Below, in pieces: positions 1 through 7,169 of a DNA stretch of 10,984 bases. How positions within the stretch are numbered: position 1 is the stretch's first letter; the number at the start of each line of letters is the position of its first letter. Position numbers and translations under genes: made by a program. The notes under the pieces are model-generated. The model was given only the letters and a program-made list of their open reading frames with translations, searched no databases and was not told where the DNA came from. Origin of the DNA: Tenericutes bacterium HGW-Tenericutes-5 (GTDB taxonomy: Bacteria > Bacillota_I > Bacilli_A > Izemoplasmatales > Hujiaoplasmataceae); NCBI GenBank assembly GCA_002839125.1, contig PGXI01000042.1:1-10984 (forward strand), written 5' to 3'.

Positions 1-383
1 CGACTGGTATTAGAGAAATTTTCTTGCCTGTAAAAAATAAAGAAATTTTACATAGTTTAAGTCCAAACTTTGAACAAATGATTAATATAGCCAAGAAGTA
101 TAACACTATCGGTATCCACGCTTTTTCTATTGATGATGAAGTTGATGCTTACGGGAGAAACTTTGCGCCTGTTGTTGGAATAAATGAAGAGAGTGCTACA
201 GGTACTTCTAATGGAGCTCTTTCAAGTTATCTTTATAATTACGTGAATAAAAAAGAATCCTATATTTTAAGACAAGGTTATTCAATGAATCAACCTTCAG
301 AGATTATGGCTAAACTAGAGGTTGAAAACCAAGACATTAAAAAGGTTTATGTGGGTGGAACAGCTAAAATTTTATCTAGATAA
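1..383 (+). CDS. PhzF-family isomerase/epimerase, C-terminal part
   Basis: This is the 3' part of a gene whose start lies before the window; the frame is open from base 3 (TGIREIFLPV). The residues DAYGRNFAPVVGI, the following ESATGTSNGALSSYL stretch and the final GGTAKILSR match the second half of the PhzF/phenazine-biosynthesis-like fold, a family of cytosolic isomerases related to diaminopimelate epimerase. An internal TTG at base 24 has no ribosome binding site and is not a real start. The gene ends 14 bases before the alcohol dehydrogenase, so the two are probably cotranscribed. The substrate cannot be told; most PhzF homologues have no assigned reaction. Confidence 0.85.
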   Translation, partial: TGIREIFLPVKNKEILHSLSPNFEQMINIAKKYNTIGIHAFSIDDEVDAYGRNFAPVVGINEESATGTSNGALSSYLYNYVNKKESYILRQGYSMNQPSEIMAKLEVENQDIKKVYVGGTAKILSR

Positions 384-397
384 GGAAGGTAAAAAAG

Positions 398-1618
398 ATG
401 AATATATTTAAAAGAAGTGTTTTTAGAATATATCAAAAGATTCTACATCTATCAATGTATTTCTTGCCATTTAAAGAACCATTACTATTTGAAGGAGAAA
501 CTTCCGTCGAAGAAATGTGCAAACATTTAAGAATCAAAAACATTAATAAGCTTTTTATTGTTACTGATGAAAACATTATTGGATTTGATTTCTTCAAGGA
601 GACTTTGAATATTTTGCAGGAGAATAAAATTTCTGTAGAGATTTTTTCTGATGTAAAACCAAATCCATCAATTCAATTAATCGAAGTTGCTTATCAAAAG
701 TATAAAGAGGATAAGTATGATGGATTATTTGCAATTGGTGGCGGCAGTGCCATCGATTTAGCTAAAGGAATTGGGATTAGATTTACACATCCGAACAAAA
801 CTTTGCAATCAAGAAAAGGGATTTTAAAAGTTCTAAAAAAGCAACCTCTTCTAATAGCTATGCCTACTACTGCAGGCACCGGTAGTGAAGCAACAGTTGC
901 GTGTGTTGTCACAGATGAAGAAACTAATGAGAAATATGCAATTAACGATCCGGTATTAATACCAAAAATAGCGTGTTTAAATCCAAAAACATGTTTAGAA
1001 CTACCACAGACTATCACAGCCACAACCGGTATTGACGCTTTAACTCATGCCGTTGAAGCTTATATTGGTGGATCAAATACTAAAAAAACAAAAAGAATGG
1101 CTAAAGAGGCCATTCAAGGTATAAATGATAATTTACTAGATAGTTATCATAATGGAAACGATTTACAAGTAAGAATGAATATGTTAAAGGCTAGTTATCA
1201 AGCTGGAGTCGCGTTCACTAGAGCTTATGTTGGAAATATCCATGCTTTAGCTCATCAATTAGGCGGAATGTATCATGTCCCTCATGGTTTAGCAAATGCC
1301 GTTTTAATGCCTTATGTACTTAAATATTATCAAGAGAAAGCTTACAAAAAGCTTTCAGAACTCTACTTAGTAATTGACAATAAAGCTAATCCAAAAGAAG
1401 AAAAAGAGAATTCAATCCAGTTCATTAGTTGGATAAGATTGATGAATAAAGAAATGAATATTCCCGAAAAATTTGATTTAGATGTTAGCGAAGAGAGTCT
1501 TCTTAAAATGTCTCAAAGAGCTTATAAAGAAGCAAATCCTTTATACCCAGTTCCAATGATTTTTGAGGTTAATGATTTTCTAAAAATTTACAAACAAGCC
1601 ATACAAAAAGCCAATTAA
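398..1618 (+). CDS. Iron-containing alcohol dehydrogenase
   Basis: This 406-residue protein is a group III, metal-dependent NAD(P)H alcohol dehydrogenase, cytosolic, likely interconverting an aldehyde and an alcohol in fermentation. The nucleotide-binding GGGSAID lies at residues 114-120 and PTTAGTGSE at 156-164. The metal ligands fit the family pattern: D213 and H217 in GIDALTHAVEAY, H282 in NIHALAHQLGG and H296 in VPHGLAN, the last two 14 residues apart as in FucO. About 25 extra residues precede the usual N-terminus (MNIFKRSVFRIYQ...), a small basic/hydrophobic extension. The AAGGAAGG upstream sequence supports the ATG at 398. The stop codon lies in the loop of the terminator hairpin that follows. 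The alcohol substrate is not predictable from sequence. Confidence 0.93.
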   Translation: MNIFKRSVFRIYQKILHLSMYFLPFKEPLLFEGETSVEEMCKHLRIKNINKLFIVTDENIIGFDFFKETLNILQENKISVEIFSDVKPNPSIQLIEVAYQKYKEDKYDGLFAIGGGSAIDLAKGIGIRFTHPNKTLQSRKGILKVLKKQPLLIAMPTTAGTGSEATVACVVTDEETNEKYAINDPVLIPKIACLNPKTCLELPQTITATTGIDALTHAVEAYIGGSNTKKTKRMAKEAIQGINDNLLDSYHNGNDLQVRMNMLKASYQAGVAFTRAYVGNIHALAHQLGGMYHVPHGLANAVLMPYVLKYYQEKAYKKLSELYLVIDNKANPKEEKENSIQFISWIRLMNKEMNIPEKFDLDVSEESLLKMSQRAYKEANPLYPVPMIFEVNDFLKIYKQAIQKAN

Positions 1619-1634
1619 ATTGGCTTTTTTTTAT
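1606..1634 (+). terminator. Two-way intrinsic terminator
   Basis: The stem AAAAGCCAAT / ATTGGCTTTT has a TAA loop that is the stop codon of the alcohol dehydrogenase, and is followed by a run of T. Read on the minus strand, the same hairpin is followed by TTTTT and sits directly after the stop of the convergent phosphodiesterase gene, so it can end both transcripts. Confidence 0.9.
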
Positions 1635-2590
1635 TCATTTATTAGATTTATTAGAACATCTGGGTAATCAGTAATTATTCCATCACAACCAATTTCAATC
1701 AATCTTCTCATGTCATCTTCATCGTTAATGGTCCAATAGTGTATAGCCATATTATGACGGTGTAAAGTTGAAGTTAATAGCCTAGTTGATAGATTTAAAT
1801 TCCCAATAACTGGCAAATTAAAACTCATTGGAATTTGAACAGCTGAGTAAGCGCCTGGTGTATAGAAAATACTAGTTAGAGTGTATGCAGGAATAATGAC
1901 ATTTTGAGCTTCTTTTTGTGATGTTGAAATCTGAACATCTGGATAATTCTCGACAATATATTTCGATATATCATCAAAACTAGTAGCTACTAAAGTTTCT
2001 TCTAATAAATCATATTCACTTAATAAATCATAAAGTGCATCTGCCGTTTCAAATCTTGGTGCATCTGCGTCAGCTTTAATTTCGATATTATAAAGAATTG
2101 AATCTCCAAACTCTATAAATAACTCTTCGAGTTTAGTTAAATAAACTTCTGCTTCAATCCATTCTTCACTTGTCATATCACGATATGGATATTCATTATC
2201 GCTGTTTAAATAATTATATCCGAAGTTACAAGTTTCATATAAATCTTGATAATTCTCTTTCCAAATAACTGTATCGCAGTTACTCATATGACGAATATTT
2301 CCGGTATTGTTTTCTCCATGTCTTAATACAAGAATATTATCCATAGTCATTTGAACGTCCATTTCTAAAACATCGACGCCTAGATTATAACTATTTTTAA
2401 AAGCGGCCATGGTGTTAGCAGGATAATATCCTTGCCCACCCCCATGAGCCATTACTAATACTTTATTATTATTGTTTTCCTTTAACCAAATATTATTATT
2501 TTCATATTTCGGTTTAGGTAATGCATACATTAATCCAAATAATATTACTAAAATTAGAATTATTAATCCCATTTTTTTTAATTTTCTCAT
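1631..2590 (-). CDS. Membrane-anchored glycerophosphodiester phosphodiesterase family protein
   Basis: This 319-residue GDPD-family protein would hydrolyse glycerophosphodiesters to glycerol 3-phosphate and an alcohol. A basic N-terminus and a hydrophobic segment at about residues 8-24 suggest one membrane anchor with the TIM-barrel outside. Catalytic and metal residues are visible: H49 in MAHGGGQG, E76 and D78 in LEMDVQ, H91 in VLRHGE, then NIEIK at 168-172 and the C-terminal HYWTINDEDDMRRLI...GCDGIITDYPD typical of the family. The usual HRG is HGG here. The ATG follows GAGGATAA. It starts 12 bases after the Rieske gene and is the last gene of the operon. Likely role: lipid-headgroup salvage or turnover. 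Confidence 0.92.
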   Translation of the reverse strand: MRKLKKMGLIILILVILFGLMYALPKPKYENNNIWLKENNNNKVLVMAHGGGQGYYPANTMAAFKNSYNLGVDVLEMDVQMTMDNILVLRHGENNTGNIRHMSNCDTVIWKENYQDLYETCNFGYNYLNSDNEYPYRDMTSEEWIEAEVYLTKLEELFIEFGDSILYNIEIKADADAPRFETADALYDLLSEYDLLEETLVATSFDDISKYIVENYPDVQISTSQKEAQNVIIPAYTLTSIFYTPGAYSAVQIPMSFNLPVIGNLNLSTRLLTSTLHRHNMAIHYWTINDEDDMRRLIEIGCDGIITDYPDVLINLINE

Positions 2591-2602
2591 TTTATCCTCA
2601 AA

Positions 2603-2932
2603 TTAAATAATTATGTAAACTGAATTTTCTTTAACAACAGTTTTATATGTTCTAATACTTCTAGAATACTCATCAAGTTTTAGATATTCAGCTTTTTTTT
2701 GATTTGCCACTTCACCGGTTTCTAAAGAAATAGGCAAACCATGAAATTTGCATGTAATGATATCATCTTCAAGAATACCGTTTGAAAGTGGTGAGCCCAT
2801 ATGAGGACATTTATCTCTCACAGCAAAAATTCCTTTAGTAGTATAGGCTAAAAGAATTGGTAGGTTATTCACTTTTAGAGCTAATTTTTGTTTTTGTTTT
2901 AGTAAATCAAGTTTGCAGGCAAAATGTTCCAC
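2603..2932 (-). CDS. Rieske-type [2Fe-2S] ferredoxin-like protein
   Basis: This 109-residue protein is about the length of a stand-alone Rieske ferredoxin. The cluster ligands are present in the canonical two boxes: C42 and H44 in CPHMGSPL, and C61 and H64 in CKFHG. No signal peptide or membrane segment is seen, so it is probably a cytosolic electron carrier. The start is a GTG, chosen because AAAGGAG lies 6 bases upstream; the ATG two bases earlier is in another frame. Its partner oxidoreductase is not in the window. It sits between a small membrane protein and a phosphodiesterase gene, and that context does not reveal the job. Confidence 0.88.
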   Translation of the reverse strand: MEHFACKLDLLKQKQKLALKVNNLPILLAYTTKGIFAVRDKCPHMGSPLSNGILEDDIITCKFHGLPISLETGEVANQKKAEYLKLDEYSRSIRTYKTVVKENSVYIII

Positions 2933-2978
2933 ATTAGTCTCCTTTTAGCAAAAATCATCTAGCAAGAAAATGTTTTTT

Positions 2979-3200
2979 TTACTTAAAATCTACCATTACA
3001 AGTAAACTAAGTAATAATACTACAATTGGTTGAAATAATAGATCTAAAAAGAATCCAACAAACAAACCAACAGAAGTTAAGAAACTTTCTGAACCTAAAT
3101 TGTCAATAAAATCAGTTATAACTTCGATACTACCAACTAAAATACTCGCTATAAATAAAGCACTTATAACAAAAAATATTAAACCTATTAATCTTCTCAT
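2979..3200 (-). CDS. Small two-helix membrane protein
   Basis: This protein of 73 residues is not recognised. It has a hydrophobic segment at about 4-26, a short loop with acidic residues (VITDFIDNLGSES), and a second hydrophobic segment at about 40-69. The ATG follows GGGGG about 8 bases upstream. It is the first gene of a probable three-gene operon, 46 bases before the Rieske gene, behind a plausible promoter at 3233-3261. A role in the membrane is all that can be inferred. Confidence 0.7.
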   Translation of the reverse strand: MRRLIGLIFFVISALFIASILVGSIEVITDFIDNLGSESFLTSVGLFVGFFLDLLFQPIVVLLLSLLVMVDFK

Positions 3201-3232
3201 ATTTTACCCCCGGATATATATGATTTTTCTTT

Positions 3233-3261
3233 ATTATACAATTTACAATAAATTTAGTAAA
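3233..3261 (-). promoter_or_regulatory. Probable sigma-A promoter of the small-membrane-protein operon
   Basis: On the minus strand a perfect -10 TATAAT (3238-3233) lies 17 bases from a weak -35 TTTACT (3261-3256), about 33 bases before the first start codon. Confidence 0.5.
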
Positions 3262-3303
3262 CAAGGCTACTAATATAAATTCATTTATTCTTGATTTCGC
3301 AAA

Positions 3304-3331
3304 TAAAAAAAGCGTTTTTTTCAACGCTTTT
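3304..3331 (-). terminator. Intrinsic terminator after the CBS gene
   Basis: On the minus strand, AAAGCGTT and AACGCTTT form a stem around an A-rich loop, followed by a T run. It lies just beyond the stop of the tandem-CBS gene. Confidence 0.85.
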
Positions 3332-3338
3332 TGTCATT

Positions 3339-3740
3339 TTATAGAACCATAAAATTGTGTTCAAAGAAATAATCTAACAATTTCTTTCGTGTCACTATTC
3401 CTAAAAACTGATTAGAATCATCAATAACCGGAACAAAATTTTCATTCGAAGCTCTTGATAGAAGGATAATCATCGTTTCATTAATATTAACAGTTTCGTA
3501 ATCGCGGTGACGCTCTATTGAAGAAACTTTTATATTTACCATTTCGTCTCTGCCAACTTCATCTAGTGTGTAAAGTAAGTCACCTTCCGTAATTGTACCT
3601 ACATACTTTCCAGTCTTTGATAAAACCGGTATCGAAGTATAGCGATTCTTATGCATAATTTCAATAGCTTCTCTAGCGTTATTATCAGCGCAAAGATAAG
3701 TTACTTCCGCTTTGGGTTTCATAAATGCTAATATATTCAT
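3339..3740 (-). CDS. Tandem CBS-domain protein
   Basis: This 133-residue protein is made of two CBS motifs and little else. The first spans about residues 12-62 (ADNNAREAIEIMHKNRYTSIPVL, then YVGTITEGDLLY). The second spans about 80-128 (NETMIILLSRASNENFVPVID, then FLGIVTRKKLLDYF). Such stand-alone CBS pairs bind adenine nucleotides and act as cytosolic sensors; some short Firmicutes members (DarB/CbpB type) bind cyclic di-AMP. Whether this one does is inference. AAAGGAGA precedes the ATG. It is a single-gene unit with its own terminator, and its promoter lies inside an inverted repeat (3793-3823), which suggests dedicated regulation. Confidence 0.88.
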   Translation of the reverse strand: MNILAFMKPKAEVTYLCADNNAREAIEIMHKNRYTSIPVLSKTGKYVGTITEGDLLYTLDEVGRDEMVNIKVSSIERHRDYETVNINETMIILLSRASNENFVPVIDDSNQFLGIVTRKKLLDYFFEHNFMVL

Positions 3741-3792
3741 AGTTGTAATCTCCTTTATAATAATGGTTAATAACTACATTAAGAAAATGTCT

Positions 3793-3823
3793 TTACACTA
3801 ATATTTTACCATATTTAGTGTAA
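3793..3823 (-). promoter_or_regulatory. Promoter inside an inverted repeat (candidate operator) of the CBS gene
   Basis: Perfect 9-base arms TTACACTAA and TTAGTGTAA flank 13 bases that hold an extended -10 element, TGGTAAAAT (minus strand, 3811-3803). A dimeric regulator bound here would cover the polymerase site. The regulator is not known. Confidence 0.6.
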
Positions 3824-3857
3824 TTTGGATATAAAAATGAAAATATGAAGTATTATG

Positions 3858-3874
3858 TTATTTCTGAGAAATAA
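3858..3874. promoter_or_regulatory. Palindrome upstream of the NfeD-flotillin operon
   Basis: TTATTTCT-G-AGAAATAA is a perfect 17-base palindrome about 40 bases before the -10 element of the operon. It is a candidate operator or activator site; it matches no regulator box that I recognise with confidence. Confidence 0.4.
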
Positions 3875-3909
3875 TTTCTTGAAAACCTTAACAACAATTA
3901 ATGAAAATA

Positions 3910-3918
3910 TGTTAAAAT
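3910..3918 (+). promoter_or_regulatory. Extended -10 promoter of the NfeD-flotillin operon
   Basis: TGTTAAAAT is an extended -10 element 30 bases before the ATG of the NfeD-like gene. No good -35 box is seen at 16-18 bases, as is often true of extended -10 promoters. Confidence 0.55.
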
Positions 3919-3948
3919 ATAACTAATTTTTGATTGAGAGGTAATTTT

Positions 3949-4578
3949 ATGTGGTGGGATAGTTTAAATGGATTGCAACAAGTTATGTTTATAATCGCAA
4001 CTGTTGCTACATCTTTAATGATTTTACTTATAATCATGATGTTGATTGGTATGGATGGTGGCGAAGCGTTTGACGGAGATATTGATGTAGATGTCGATCT
4101 TGACGATGTTGATGGAGGCTCTTTTGGCGACTCAAGTGATGTCTTTAATCAAGAGTCATTCTTTTCTCTAGGTGGATTAAAAATTATCACAATCAGAGGA
4201 ATGTTAGCATTTTTCAGTATCGGTGGATGGGTTGTTTTCATGATGGCTGATTCATCACCAGTTTGGTTAGCAATATTGATTGGGGTGTTATCAGGATCAG
4301 TTGCTGCAGTCTTATTGGCTTTAGTAATGAGAGCTATATTTAGATTAGAATCATCTGGGAATCTTGATTATAGTACTGCTATTGGCAAAACTGCAACTGT
4401 CTATATTAGAATACCAAAAAATAATGAAGGTAAAGGTAAAATCATGCTTGTGCATCAAGGCAAAATGATTGAGGCCGATGCTATTACAAAAGAAGATAAT
4501 GATATTCTTACTAAAAGAGAAGTAAAAATTATTGGTCTTGAAGATGAAACCATATTTTTGGTTAAACCAATAGATTAA
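3949..4578 (+). CDS. NfeD-like membrane protein (partner of flotillin)
   Basis: This 209-residue protein resembles the short NfeD/YuaF-type proteins encoded next to flotillin. There is a membrane helix at about residues 10-34, an acidic loop rich in Asp (GEAFDGDIDVDVDLDDVDGG), two more helices at about 78-98 and 103-126, and a C-terminal soluble part (about 140-207, AIGKTATVYIRI...DETIFLVKPID) that fits the OB-fold of the family. I place the start at the ATG at 3949 because GAGAGG at 3938-3943 is its ribosome binding site; the in-frame TTG at 3934 would put that site inside the gene. It is followed after 62 bases by flotillin. The two are expected to act together in ordered membrane microdomains. 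Confidence 0.88.
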   Translation: MWWDSLNGLQQVMFIIATVATSLMILLIIMMLIGMDGGEAFDGDIDVDVDLDDVDGGSFGDSSDVFNQESFFSLGGLKIITIRGMLAFFSIGGWVVFMMADSSPVWLAILIGVLSGSVAAVLLALVMRAIFRLESSGNLDYSTAIGKTATVYIRIPKNNEGKGKIMLVHQGKMIEADAITKEDNDILTKREVKIIGLEDETIFLVKPID

Positions 4579-4640
4579 TAGTGTTTTATTCTAATAATGT
4601 TGTGCTCACTTAAAAAATATAATAGACAAAGGAGATTAAA

Positions 4641-6068
4641 ATGTATTTAAATTTTTTAGCAGGCCCTGCAGGGTTAATAATTGCGATTGTTGCAGTTATT
4701 GTTATGATTCTTGTATTTATCGTATCAAGAATCAGAAAATGTCCATCAGACAAAATTCTTGTAGTTTATGGTAAAGTAAGCAAGAATAAAGACGGTTCTG
4801 AAAGATCAGCCGATTGCATCCATGGTGGTGTAAAATTCGTAATTCCATTTTTTCAATCTTATCAATACCTAGACTTAACGCCACTTTCAATTAGCGTGGA
4901 TTTAACGAAGGCATTATCAAGACAAAATATTAGAATTGATGTTCCATCAAGATTTACAGTTGGTATTTCTACTGAACCCGCTGTTATGCAAAATGCTGCA
5001 GAACGTATTTTGGGATTACAACTTGATGAAATTCAAGAATTAGCTAAAGACATTATCTTTGGTCAATTGCGTTTAGTAATCGCCACTATGGATATTGAAG
5101 AAATTAATACTAATAGAGATAAGTTCTTAGAAGCAGTATCTGATAATGTTGAGACAGAATTGAAGAAAATCGGTTTACGATTAATTAACGTTAACGTCAC
5201 CGATATCAATGATGAATCAGGATATATCGAAGCTTTAGGTAAAGAAGCTGCAGCTAAAGCAATAAATGAAGCTAAGAAATCAGTAGCTGAAAAGAATAGA
5301 GATGGTTCTATTGGTGAAGCAGAAGCTTTAAGAGATCAAAGAATTTCTGTAGCAACTGCAAATGCACTAGCTATTGAAGGGGAAAACCACTCGAAAGCAG
5401 AGATTTCAAAATCTGATGCATCAAGAAGAGAAATTGAAGCCGAATCATTAAGAAGAGCTACAGCAGCAGAAAAAATCGCTACTGCTAAAGCGCTTGAACA
5501 AGCATATTTAGCTGAAAAAGAAGCTGAAATTGCCAGAGCAACAAGAGAAAAAGCTTCTTTAGAAGCTGATGTCATCATAAAATCTGAAATTGAAAAACAA
5601 CAAAAAGTTATCCAAGCTGAAGCTGATGCAGAACAAATTAGAAGAAGAGCAAAAGGTGAAGCTGATGCCGTATTCGCAAAAATGGAAGCTGAAGGTCGAG
5701 GAACTTTAGAAATTCTTTCTAAACAAGCTGAAGGTTTCCAAGCTTTAGTTAAAGCTGCGGGCGATACTCCTGCTGCTGCTATTCAATACCTAATTGCTCA
5801 AAAACTAGAAACTTTAGTTGGTATTCAAGTTGAAGCAATTAAAAATCTTAAATTTGATAATATTACTGTTTGGGAAAGCGGTTCTAACTCTGACGGGAAA
5901 ACTCAAACTGCTAATTTCGCATCAGGTTTAATGAAATCAATACCACCATTAAGTGATTTATTCAAAATGACTGGTATGGAAATCCCATCTTTCTTAGGAA
6001 AAGATAAACCTGAAAAAGTTGTAGAACCAGAAGTAAAAGAAACTCCTAAGAAAAAAGAAGAAAAATAG
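4641..6068 (+). CDS. floT: Flotillin (SPFH/band 7 membrane scaffold)
   Basis: This 475-residue protein has the full flotillin build: a short N-terminal hydrophobic segment (about residues 9-29) followed by IRKCPSDKILVVYG, an SPFH domain to about residue 190 (ISVDLTKALSRQNIRIDVPSRF, LRLINVNVTDIND), then a long Ala/Glu-rich coiled coil with EA repeats (about 200-350), and a C-terminal oligomerisation segment ending in a charged Lys/Glu tail. Flotillins assemble lipid microdomains that recruit signalling and secretion proteins. AAAGGAG precedes the ATG. The NfeD-like gene upstream is the standard operon partner (yuaF-yuaG in Bacillus), which supports the assignment. Length is close to the 509 residues of Bacillus FloT. 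Confidence 0.95.
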   Translation: MYLNFLAGPAGLIIAIVAVIVMILVFIVSRIRKCPSDKILVVYGKVSKNKDGSERSADCIHGGVKFVIPFFQSYQYLDLTPLSISVDLTKALSRQNIRIDVPSRFTVGISTEPAVMQNAAERILGLQLDEIQELAKDIIFGQLRLVIATMDIEEINTNRDKFLEAVSDNVETELKKIGLRLINVNVTDINDESGYIEALGKEAAAKAINEAKKSVAEKNRDGSIGEAEALRDQRISVATANALAIEGENHSKAEISKSDASRREIEAESLRRATAAEKIATAKALEQAYLAEKEAEIARATREKASLEADVIIKSEIEKQQKVIQAEADAEQIRRRAKGEADAVFAKMEAEGRGTLEILSKQAEGFQALVKAAGDTPAAAIQYLIAQKLETLVGIQVEAIKNLKFDNITVWESGSNSDGKTQTANFASGLMKSIPPLSDLFKMTGMEIPSFLGKDKPEKVVEPEVKETPKKKEEK

Positions 6069-6076
6069 ATATGAAT

Positions 6077-6108
6077 AAACCGACCAAAGATTTGGTCGGT
6101 TTTTTTTA
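6077..6108 (+). terminator. Intrinsic terminator after flotillin
   Basis: A 12-base perfect stem AAACCGACCAAA / TTTGGTCGGTTT with a GA loop is followed by a T run. On the minus strand only about three T follow, so it is mainly a plus-strand terminator. Confidence 0.93.
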
Positions 6109-6120
6109 TAACTATAATAT

Positions 6121-6993
6121 TTAAAAATCTTTCATTAACAAATCAACATATTTCTCAGAAGCTTTAGGATTATATAAATCTTGACTTAAGCACGCTAAGG
6201 CTCCGCATATTGAAGCAAATTTTAGCGATTCTTCTACTGACTTGGTTTTAAGATATTTAAATACAAAACCAGATGAAAAACTATCTCCAGCACCATTAGT
6301 ATCAACTATATCTTCAACAATATAGGGTTTTTGATAATAAATTTTTCTGTTATGATCTATCGCAACGCTTCCTTTATCACCATTAGTTACGATTACTAGT
6401 TCTTTGCCTTTAATATAATCATTCAAAAATTTCTCTTGTTCAATAATATTAACTCCACTGACAAATAAAATATCAGCAGCATCAATAAATTCTTGATGAT
6501 ACTCGTTTCCTAAACTGTAATCATGTATATCAACGATAGTAGTCTTTTTTTCCTTTTTAATAATCGGTATATAGTCTCTACAATAGTCATTAATATTTAG
6601 GAAAACTGCATCTGAAGAAGCGACTAATTCTTCAACAATAGGATTATACTCAACGTGTTGTGGTGAAGAGGTGAAAATGCTTAATCTTTTACCATTTCCA
6701 TGCATAATATTTGTGTGAGTTGTGCTTCTATCAGCTTTCAAAATTGTTAGTTCGATTTTTTCTTTTTTTAAAAATGCTAGAATTTTATCTCTAACTTCAT
6801 CATTTCCTATATCTGTAGCAAGACTAGTTTTTGCACCTAAGACGCTTAATGCTAATGCTTTACCTGCTCCAGTACCGCCGATGCTGTAAGCTACTTTTTT
6901 AGCCCACACAGCAGCATCTTCTATTTGTGTTGGTATATTATCCACATATATCAATGTATCAAAACTGCTTACTCCAATTACTAGAAAATTCAT
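6121..6993 (-). CDS. PfkB-family carbohydrate/nucleoside kinase
   Basis: This 290-residue cytosolic kinase is of the ribokinase type. The N-terminal family signature lies at about residues 38-47 (SIGGTGAGKA). The C-terminal signature DTNGAGDSFSSGF at 231-243 contains the anion hole and the catalytic base D237, and NGDKGSVA is the usual strand before it. The sugar-binding residues do not point to one substrate; ribose, fructose, a phosphosugar or a nucleoside are all possible. The start is the ATG at 6993, because GGAGG sits just upstream; the TTG at 7008 would place that site inside the gene. A TATAAT at 7022-7017 gives a very short leader. It is a single gene, convergent with flotillin. Confidence 0.92.
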   Translation of the reverse strand: MNFLVIGVSSFDTLIYVDNIPTQIEDAAVWAKKVAYSIGGTGAGKALALSVLGAKTSLATDIGNDEVRDKILAFLKKEKIELTILKADRSTTHTNIMHGNGKRLSIFTSSPQHVEYNPIVEELVASSDAVFLNINDYCRDYIPIIKKEKKTTIVDIHDYSLGNEYHQEFIDAADILFVSGVNIIEQEKFLNDYIKGKELVIVTNGDKGSVAIDHNRKIYYQKPYIVEDIVDTNGAGDSFSSGFVFKYLKTKSVEESLKFASICGALACLSQDLYNPKASEKYVDLLMKDF

Positions 6994-7016
6994 GTATTTT
7001 TCCTCCAATTAGTTCC

Positions 7017-7045
7017 ATTATATAACTTTTTTTTGGCGACTTTAA
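7017..7045 (-). promoter_or_regulatory. Probable promoter of the PfkB-family kinase gene
   Basis: On the minus strand, TATAAT (7022-7017) lies 17 bases from a weak -35 (TTAAAG), about 25 bases before the ATG and downstream of the array terminator. Confidence 0.5.
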
Positions 7046-7066
7046 TAAGAAATATCCAGAAATAAT

Positions 7067-7090
7067 AAAAAAGACATCTAAAGATGGCTT
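7067..7090 (-). terminator. Intrinsic terminator, diverged copy of the tRNA-Phe terminator
   Basis: On the minus strand, AAGCCATC and GATGTCTT pair with one C-T mismatch and are followed by a T run. The hairpin matches the one after tRNA-Phe (9532-9551) at 17 of 20 positions, and the flanking TAAATAAGCC is shared. It probably ends transcription of the array. Confidence 0.75.
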
Positions 7091-7105
7091 ATTTATGTTC
7101 TTTAG

Positions 7106-7150
7106 TTGTTGTTATAACTAAAATTAAACTGAATAAATTGATTTTCAGTA
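7106..7150 (-). pseudogene. Decayed tRNA-Phe 3' half
   Basis: From the anticodon-loop sequence to the terminator, this stretch aligns with the intact tRNA-Phe. About 28 of the first 41 aligned bases between terminator and T-arm match without a gap, then a 2-base deletion, then 12 of 14 matches over the anticodon arm (ACTGAAAATC). Most changes are G or C to A or T, as expected for a drifting, unused copy. The 5' half of the tRNA is absent and replaced by the array repeat. This fits the original tRNA 3' end displaced by insertions into the anticodon loop. Confidence 0.7.
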
Positions 7151-7162
7151 GTTTCACTCACT
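7136..7162 (-). repeat. Cassette boundary repeat, copy 5 (distal, joined to tRNA-Phe relic)
   Basis: It matches copy 1 at 20 of 27 positions, including GAAAC and ACTGAAAATC. It starts 8 bases after the stop of the 117-residue membrane protein gene and runs into the tRNA-Phe 3' relic. Confidence 0.7.
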
Positions 7163-7169
7163 TAATGTT

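Noticed and set aside
694..1023. Minus-strand open frame of 109 codons
   Set aside because: It lies opposite the well-supported alcohol dehydrogenase and has no ribosome binding site or family resemblance.
3130..3324. Minus-strand open frame of 64 codons
   Set aside because: It overlaps the small membrane protein gene in another frame and runs through its promoter and the neighbouring terminator.
5336..5578. Minus-strand open frame of 80 codons
   Set aside because: It is the complement of the Ala/Glu-rich coiled coil of flotillin, which produces long antisense open frames.
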